DNA of 10,404 nt, from NCBI GenBank assembly GCA_028707105.1, contig JAQTUY010000047.1, forward strand, positions 1 to 10,404, written 5' to 3'. The notes beneath the pieces are model-generated. The model was not told where the DNA came from. It saw only the letters and a program-made list of their open reading frames with translations, and did not search any database. Shown piece after piece: positions 6,496 through 10,404 of this stretch. The number at the start of each line of letters is the position of its first letter. The first letter of the stretch is position 1. This stretch comes from Candidatus Omnitrophota bacterium (lineage in GTDB: Bacteria; Omnitrophota; Koll11; Gygaellales; JAQTUY01). A program made the translations under genes and the position numbers.

Positions 6496-6537
6496 AAAAG
6501 GCCGTCTGCGAATTAATCTTTAATTAAAGGCCGACGG
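6496..6537 (-). terminator. Weak candidate terminator after the MBL-fold gene
   Basis: On the minus strand CCGTC (6537-6533) can pair with GACGG (6506-6502), followed by CCTTTTG. The loop is long (26 bases, containing the palindrome TTTAATTAAA), the first arm lies inside the end of the coding region, and the T tract has only four bases. It is placed where the trxB-to-MBL operon should end, but the structure is marginal. Confidence 0.3.
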
Positions 6538-7303
6538 TCATGCCGTCATAAGCCGCAACCACCTCTACTCCAGAGTGTTGCGATAACAATTCCGCCTGGA
6601 TATGCGGCTTTGCCTGCAGCATCCTCATTCCGAAATGAGTAAGTATAGCCTTACGCGGACGGACCTGAGTAATTATCCTCTCCGCGTCGGCAAGGCAAAG
6701 ATGGTCTATGCCCGGATGCGGCTCGTTAAATACCACGCTTATTATCAGGATATCGGTCTTATAAAATTCTTCTAACTCCGGAAAATAACGGGTATCGCTT
6801 AACAGGCCTATGCTTGTGCCGTTAATATCAAACTTCATGCCGTAAGTCTCAACAGGATGAATATGTTTCATGGAGGATTGAAAAACAAGATCCCCGAGCC
6901 GGTATTCTGTTTTTTCCTTCAAGAGCACGATCTGCTCAGGGAACGTCCTTAAATATTGCAGAATGACCGGGCCTTCCTCAAGAGCGTCCTGCGGCGTAAA
7001 AACTATCCCCCGCTTCTTAAACCCGCCTTCGGCCATCGCCTCGATCATTACGTTTATGTCTCCGGAATGGTCTAAATGCTTATGGGTGAGGATTATCGCG
7101 TCTAACTTTGTGGGATCAAGTTTCGGCCTGCTGGAGGAACAACGCACTATGCTCCCCGGTCCGGGGTCGACAATAATATTCTTTCCTGATGCGCTTATCC
7201 ACAGTCCGCCGGAGGCGCGCAGCTGGTTGATCATGACAAAACGGGCGCCGGCAGTGCCTAAAAACTTTATATACTCCTCGGATCTCTTTTTTCTGACAGG
7301 CAT
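6524..7303 (-). CDS. Metallo-beta-lactamase-fold hydrolase (RNase Z/PhnP-like group)
   Basis: A 259-residue protein with the complete MBL metal-binding set: THKHLDH (His74, His76, Asp78, His79), HIHP with His149, LLSDTRYF with Asp170, and LTHFG with His223; His201 is a further conserved-looking residue. The N-terminal FLGTAGAR and NIIVDPGPGS motifs are typical of the Lactamase_B_2 branch that includes RNase Z, PhnP and YycJ. It is therefore probably a two-metal phosphodiesterase or nuclease in the cytoplasm; the substrate cannot be told from sequence. The start ATG lies three bases after the stop of the NYN ribonuclease gene with no clear SD, suggesting translational coupling. The basic N-terminus (MPVRKKR) may contact nucleic acid. 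It is the last gene of the trxB cluster. Confidence 0.85.
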   Translation of the reverse strand: MPVRKKRSEEYIKFLGTAGARFVMINQLRASGGLWISASGKNIIVDPGPGSIVRCSSSRPKLDPTKLDAIILTHKHLDHSGDINVMIEAMAEGGFKKRGIVFTPQDALEEGPVILQYLRTFPEQIVLLKEKTEYRLGDLVFQSSMKHIHPVETYGMKFDINGTSIGLLSDTRYFPELEEFYKTDILIISVVFNEPHPGIDHLCLADAERIITQVRPRKAILTHFGMRMLQAKPHIQAELLSQHSGVEVVAAYDGMTVGL

Positions 7304-7306
7304 AAT

Positions 7307-7777
7307 TTAAAGCCAGAGTTTTTTCAGCTCTTCGTTTATCCTGGCGACTTGCGAAGAGGACAACTCTGCCTTAAGACGGCCTTTTATAAATTTTACCTTG
7401 GGCTGGCCCTTCTCCAGGAACTCTGCCACCGGCATGGAACGCGCTCCGGAAGCCTTAATAGAAAACTGGATATCCCTGTCATCAGACACCACCACGGCCT
7501 GTTTAGGATTAGGCAGGTTCTCAACCATCCTCTTTATCCGCTCGTCCGCAGATTCATCCTGGCTGAATATCACCGCAACCGGGCCCTGATCATGCAAATA
7601 GGATATCCCCGCCCTGCCATCGAAGACAACGGTGACTTTATTATTGCTGCTTCCGCAGGGCTTATTTTCATTAATAAAATTCACAAGCTGCACACGAACA
7701 TCTTTCAAACCGCCGCCGAATAAATGTTCAGCCTGCCTGACGATATTGTAACCGTCGAGAATGTAGTGTAAAGACAT
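7307..7777 (-). CDS. YacP/Rae1-like NYN-domain ribonuclease
   Basis: A 156-residue protein that fits the YacP-like NYN family (PF05991), a PIN-like nuclease fold. In Bacillus subtilis the member Rae1 cuts mRNA in the ribosome. Visible acidic sites are LDGYN with Asp8, VVFDG with Asp53, SADERI with Asp78, and VVSDDRDIQ with Asp99, Asp100 and Asp102, in the expected order for metal binding. The ATG at 7777 must be correct because LDGYN lies only a few residues in. This makes the gene overlap the end of the flippase-like gene by 50 bases. A GGCGGGA purine run upstream, inside that gene, can serve as SD. The MBL-fold hydrolase gene follows after three bases. Confidence 0.87.
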   Translation of the reverse strand: MSLHYILDGYNIVRQAEHLFGGGLKDVRVQLVNFINENKPCGSSNNKVTVVFDGRAGISYLHDQGPVAVIFSQDESADERIKRMVENLPNPKQAVVVSDDRDIQFSIKASGARSMPVAEFLEKGQPKVKFIKGRLKAELSSSQVARINEELKKLWL

Positions 7778-8714
7778 ATAAAATCCCGCCCATCACGCTT
7801 ATGACCAGAATATAAAAAAATCCCAGCAGCGATATAGCAAAAGATACGTGGTTATCGATACCTACCTTGGCAAAGAAAAATATAGTCGATGCATCCCGCA
7901 GCCCCAGCCCTCCGATGGAAACAGGAAGCATCGTAATAGCCGCGATGACGGGGATAAGGATGAAAAAATAGATGATATTAGTTTTTAACCCCAGCGACAG
8001 GGCGATGACATAAAACGCGAGCGGCGCGGAGGCTTGTATCACCATTGAAAGTAAAAAATTCTTAACCAACAGCTTCTTGCGGTTCCGGAAAAGGTATATC
8101 TCTTGATGCAAGCGCTGCAGCGCGCCGGCGATCCTTCCGCCCTTCTTATTAAGAAACTTGCTCACCTTTTCAAATATGAAATTATTAAACAAAGTCAAAA
8201 ACGCGCAGACCAGGACAAAGGTCACAAGCCCCACTACAAGAAGCACGATCGGATCGTTTATCAGATGATAGCCCAATAGGACCGCGGTAACGCTGATGAT
8301 GACCATGGCGGCATAACCGCTTAACCTGTCCAAGAGCATCGAGGCTACGATCTCCTTGGGCTTTTTCGTATGCATCGCCAGATCAATGCCTTTTACCACA
8401 TCCCCGCCTATGGTCGAAGGTAAAAAGAGGTTAAAAAAAGGCCCGCCGCTAAAAGAGATCAGCACCCTTTTAAAAGGCAGGCGCACGCCTGCTCCATCCA
8501 GGTACATTTTCCAGCGATAAACACCGAGCAGATAAGATAACGCGTTGATCAGGAACCCCAAAAACAAAAGCGCCCAGTCGGCCCCTTTGATAATATCCCA
8601 TATCGACTTGCTATCGACCTGCCTGAATAAAAAATAAAGCAAAAGGGCGCTTATGCTGATCCTGGCCAGTATGGAAAGTATCTTTTTAAGGATGTCTAAG
8701 TTTTTATTGAGCAT
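7728..8714 (-). CDS. Flippase-like/LPG synthase TM-domain membrane protein (PF03706)
   Basis: With the chosen start the protein has 328 residues and about eight hydrophobic helices. Family motifs are clear: FLFRQVD near 28-34, GPFFNLFLPSTIGGDVVKG at 91-109, MLLDRLSG at 126-133, and MLPVSIGGLGLRDA at 262-275. This is the YbhN/AglD-like, lysylphosphatidylglycerol-synthase transmembrane family, without the cytoplasmic MprF aminoacyl-transferase domain. Members act in the inner membrane and are thought to move lipid-linked substrates; the substrate here is unknown. I prefer the ATG at 8714, which overlaps the trxB stop by 11 bases (ATGCTCAATAA) and fits translational coupling. The ATG at 8747 is possible (GGGGCG precedes it) and would add 11 less typical residues. 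Confidence 0.85.
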   Translation of the reverse strand: MLNKNLDILKKILSILARISISALLLYFLFRQVDSKSIWDIIKGADWALLFLGFLINALSYLLGVYRWKMYLDGAGVRLPFKRVLISFSGGPFFNLFLPSTIGGDVVKGIDLAMHTKKPKEIVASMLLDRLSGYAAMVIISVTAVLLGYHLINDPIVLLVVGLVTFVLVCAFLTLFNNFIFEKVSKFLNKKGGRIAGALQRLHQEIYLFRNRKKLLVKNFLLSMVIQASAPLAFYVIALSLGLKTNIIYFFILIPVIAAITMLPVSIGGLGLRDASTIFFFAKVGIDNHVSFAISLLGFFYILVISVMGGILYVFTLHSRRLQYRQAG

Positions 8715-9636
8715 TATCCAGGTAGGTTTGAGCGCTGTAAGAAGCATTCGCCCCGTCAGAACAGGCAGTCACTACCTGCCGAAAAGCCTTCTGACAGCAG
8801 TCTCCGCAGGCAAATACGCCTTCGCGCGAGGCGCGCATATTCTGATCGGCTATTATAAACCCATCCTTATCCATCTCGACAAACGCTTTTAAAAATCCGG
8901 TGTTGGGAATGATACCCACAAACATAAAAACCCCGCTGACCGGCAGTTCTTTTACCGCGCCGGCCTTCAGGTCTTTGATCAAAAGCCCCTCCACTTTATC
9001 TTTACCGGTTATTTCTTCGACCACGCTGCTTAAAATAAAATTTATCTTAGGATTGTCACGCGCCTTATCCACCAGGATAGCTGAAGCCCTTAGCGCGTCA
9101 CGACGGTGGATAAGATGCACTCTGGAGGCGTAGCGCGTCAAAAATAACGCTTCTTCAAGCGCCCTGTCCCCGCCGCCTACCACGGCGATCTCCTTTTCCC
9201 TGAACAAAGGGCCGTCGCAGGTGCCGCAATAGGATACTCCATGCCCGATACATTTATCTTCTCCCTTGACGCCCAGACGCTTCGGCTGCGCTCCGACAGC
9301 CAGGATAATGGCGCGCGTTTCATAAGTATTCTCGGTAGTCTTAAGCCTATAACTGGCTGCCTGCGAACCTTGCGCCTTGCCCTGGGCTAATTCCAGGACT
9401 TCTTCCAGCCTGATCTCGACACCTGCCTCTTCCACCTGCTGTTTCATCTTATCCATCAGGTCAAATGTACCTGTACTACCGGGAAAACCGGGATAATTTT
9501 CTATATCCGACGATAAAACGATCTGTCCTCCGACAGCCATTTTTTCCAGTATTAATGACTTTAAACGGTACCTGCCGGAGTAGAGCCCGGCAGTCAGTCC
9601 GGCTGGACCGGCGCCGATTATGATCACATCATACAT
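8704..9636 (-). CDS. trxB: Thioredoxin reductase
   Basis: A 310-residue, full-length low-molecular-weight thioredoxin reductase: NADPH + FAD enzyme that reduces the disulfide of thioredoxin in the cytoplasm. In order it shows the FAD site GAGPAGL (8-14), GGQIVLSSDIENYPGF (36-51), the redox-active pair CGTC (Cys137, Cys140), the NADPH site GGGDRALEEA (154-163) with HRRDALRA (177-184), and the C-terminal FAD contact ACGDCC (276-281) followed by RQVVTACSDGA. Extra cysteines at 277, 280, 281 and 292 around the last motif are less usual. The start has GAGG nine bases upstream. An intrinsic terminator ends just before that SD, so expression needs read-through or an unseen promoter. It heads a compressed cluster with the flippase-like, NYN and MBL genes. 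A thioredoxin gene is not in the window. Confidence 0.95.
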   Translation of the reverse strand: MYDVIIIGAGPAGLTAGLYSGRYRLKSLILEKMAVGGQIVLSSDIENYPGFPGSTGTFDLMDKMKQQVEEAGVEIRLEEVLELAQGKAQGSQAASYRLKTTENTYETRAIILAVGAQPKRLGVKGEDKCIGHGVSYCGTCDGPLFREKEIAVVGGGDRALEEALFLTRYASRVHLIHRRDALRASAILVDKARDNPKINFILSSVVEEITGKDKVEGLLIKDLKAGAVKELPVSGVFMFVGIIPNTGFLKAFVEMDKDGFIIADQNMRASREGVFACGDCCQKAFRQVVTACSDGANASYSAQTYLDNAQ

Positions 9637-9653
9637 AGAATTCTACCTCTCTC

Positions 9654-9685
9654 TTAAAGAAAGAAAGCTGCCCTAAAGCAGCTTT
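9654..9685 (-). terminator. Intrinsic terminator between panD and trxB
   Basis: The minus strand carries AAAGCTGC (9685-9678), a six-base loop, GCAGCTTT (9671-9664) and the T-rich tail CTTTCTTT. An eight-pair perfect stem with this tail is a good intrinsic terminator for panD. It ends a few bases before the trxB SD, so it may also limit trxB expression. Confidence 0.75.
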
Positions 9686-9695
9686 ATCGGGAATA

Positions 9696-9711
9696 TCCTG
9701 CTACGGCAGGA
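9696..9711. other. Small perfect hairpin in the panD-trxB gap
   Basis: TCCTGC and GCAGGA form a perfect six-pair stem around a four-base loop, TACG on the plus strand and CGTA on the minus strand. It lies ten bases upstream of the panD terminator stem on the minus strand and 19 bases after the panD stop. It lacks a T tract. It may protect the 3' end of panD mRNA or be part of a tandem terminator. Confidence 0.45.
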
Positions 9712-9729
9712 ATACCATTTACGAGATCT

Positions 9730-10083
9730 CTAGCGGGATTTTGGCCGGTTATTGACATCAACATGGATTATCTTAGGCTTTATGGAAGCGGCCTTTCTAT
9801 CCTCTATCGTCGCGTAGGAAACGATAATGATCTCGTCGCCTACCGCTCCGGAACGCGCCGCCGGCCCGTTAAGACAAACCCGGCCTGAATTCTTCTTACC
9901 CCTGATCGCGTAAGTCTCAATCCGGGAACCGTTATTAAGGTTCAAAACTTCTACCTTCTCCCACTCCAGGATATCGGCCTTACGCAATAAGACTTCATCG
10001 ACAGTAATACTACCCGCATAATGAAGGTTAGCTTCGGTAATATGCGCCTTATGTATCTTAGATTTTAATATTGTCCTAAACAT
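9730..10083 (-). CDS. panD: Aspartate 1-decarboxylase proenzyme
   Basis: A 117-residue pyruvoyl enzyme that turns L-aspartate into beta-alanine for pantothenate and coenzyme A synthesis. The self-cleavage site HYAGS is present with Gly24-Ser25 exactly where Escherichia coli PanD is cut, leaving a pyruvoyl group on the new alpha-chain start. Also present are Lys9, His11, Tyr22, Arg54, Thr57, Tyr58 and the NGPAAR motif (72-77), so the enzyme should be active. The length is only slightly below the usual 120-130. The start ATG has a strong SD (AGGAGG, nine bases upstream) and its own extended -10 promoter. No panB or panC is nearby. A terminator follows at 9654-9685, so panD looks monocistronic. 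Confidence 0.95.
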   Translation of the reverse strand: MFRTILKSKIHKAHITEANLHYAGSITVDEVLLRKADILEWEKVEVLNLNNGSRIETYAIRGKKNSGRVCLNGPAARSGAVGDEIIIVSYATIEDRKAASIKPKIIHVDVNNRPKSR

Positions 10084-10115
10084 ACAAATAATCCTCCTTG
10101 AATTAACTTCTTAAC

Positions 10116-10144
10116 ATAATATCACCGAGTAGGCGCTTTGAAAA
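10116..10144 (-). promoter_or_regulatory. Extended -10 promoter of panD
   Basis: TTTTCA (10144-10139, four of six) and TATTAT (10121-10116, five of six) on the minus strand are 17 bases apart. A TGA stands directly before the -10 box, giving an extended -10. The start site would be near 10109, so the leader is about 26 bases and includes the SD. It lies in the gap after the phosphatase gene stop. Confidence 0.6.
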
Positions 10145-10150
10145 GAATTA

Positions 10151-10404
10151 TTATAACGTTTCACCCACAGTCCGAGTCTCCAGCACCACCAGGGTAATAT
10201 CATCATACTGGGGATGGGCGCCGATGAAGGCGTATACGTCTTCCTTGATGGCCGACATCAGGTCCGCGGACCCCTGACGGCTGTGTTTTAAGAAGGACTC
10301 CTGCAGCCTCTCCAGCCCGAACCTGTCCCCGGACTGGTTCTCGGCTTCGGTGACCCCGTCGGTATAAAGGAGGATCTTATCCCCCAGCGCAAGCTCGATC
10401 TGCT
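10151..10404 (-). CDS. SpoIIE/RsbU-type PP2C phosphatase, C-terminal end only
   Basis: Only the last 83 codons are inside the window; the start is beyond the right edge. The sequence has the end of a SpoIIE/PPM-type phosphatase domain (PF07228): LLYTDGVTEAEN at 11-22, with the metal-binding Asp15 of the TDG motif, FGLERLQE at 28-35, and PQYDDITLVVLE at 64-75, with the metal-binding DD pair. Such domains dephosphorylate anti-sigma-factor antagonists (RsbV/SpoIIAA type) and usually sit behind sensor or receiver domains, which cannot be seen here. Hand-counted lines in this gene give 55-63% GC, higher than most of the window. It ends 67 bases before panD and panD has its own promoter. Confidence 0.85.
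   Translation of the reverse strand, partial: QIELALGDKILLYTDGVTEAENQSGDRFGLERLQESFLKHSRQGSADLMSAIKEDVYAFIGAHPQYDDITLVVLETRTVGETL

Noticed and set aside
6519..6528. Palindrome TTTAATTAAA as an operator
   Set aside because: It is a ten-base A/T palindrome inside and next to a stop codon; such sites are common by chance and no second copy at a promoter was seen.
8715..8747. Longer start for the flippase-like protein
   Set aside because: The ATG at 8747 would deepen the overlap with trxB and add atypical residues; the overlap at 8714 is the usual coupling form. The call is not certain.
1..10404. CRISPR array or cas genes to accompany the CHAT protease
   Set aside because: No regularly spaced direct repeats and no Cas-like proteins were seen in the window, so the type III-E comparison is only an analogy.

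Overview
The window is 10.4 kb of a bacterial chromosome in which every convincing gene lies on the minus strand, so transcription runs from the right edge to the left. Bacterial sigma-type promoters, Shine-Dalgarno (SD) sequences, an ECF-type sigma factor, PanD and TrxB rule out an archaeal or eukaryotic source. The mix of pseudokinase/STAND-type ATPase, CHAT-TPR protein, zinc anti-sigma factor, MscS-like membrane protein and flippase-like protein, at mid GC, recalls uncultivated groups such as Omnitrophota and other PVC-related or deltaproteobacterial lineages. That placement is an impression from style, not a demonstration. No tRNA, rRNA, CRISPR array, insertion sequence or phage gene was seen, and no intergenic gap exceeds 300 bases; the longest is about 150.

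Right part (10404 to 6524, housekeeping). In transcription order: the 3' end of a SpoIIE/PP2C-type phosphatase, cut by the window edge; panD with its own extended -10 promoter, followed by a hairpin and a terminator; then a compressed run of trxB, a flippase-like multi-membrane protein (PF03706), a YacP/Rae1-like NYN ribonuclease and a metallo-beta-lactamase-fold hydrolase. The last four genes overlap or almost touch (11-nt overlap, 50-nt overlap, 3-nt gap) and are probably one operon.

Middle part (6480 to 5629). A near-consensus promoter drives a single MscS-like multi-helix membrane protein that lacks the cytoplasmic MscS domain. A strong intrinsic terminator follows and ends only a few bases before the next start codon.

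Left-middle part (5625 to 2056), the most interesting region. An ECF-type sigma factor, a soluble zinc-binding (zf-HC2) anti-sigma factor and a membrane-anchored CHAT protease with a C-terminal TPR array follow each other on one strand. The layout suggests a protease-controlled sigma/anti-sigma switch: TPR array outside the membrane, CHAT protease inside, anti-sigma factor as the plausible substrate. It recalls the CHAT protease-Csx30-sigma arrangement of type III-E CRISPR systems, but without CRISPR. A tandem hairpin element sits between the sigma and anti-sigma genes.

Left part (1985 to 1). A small secreted Ada-like zinc-binding protein is followed by the N-terminal 567 residues of a large kinase-fold/ATPase fusion that runs off the window. 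Its kinase domain has lost the VAIK lysine, the HRD aspartate and the DFG aspartate, so it is a predicted pseudokinase, while its Walker A and B motifs are intact. Its promoter is so close to the start codon that the mRNA is predicted to be leaderless.
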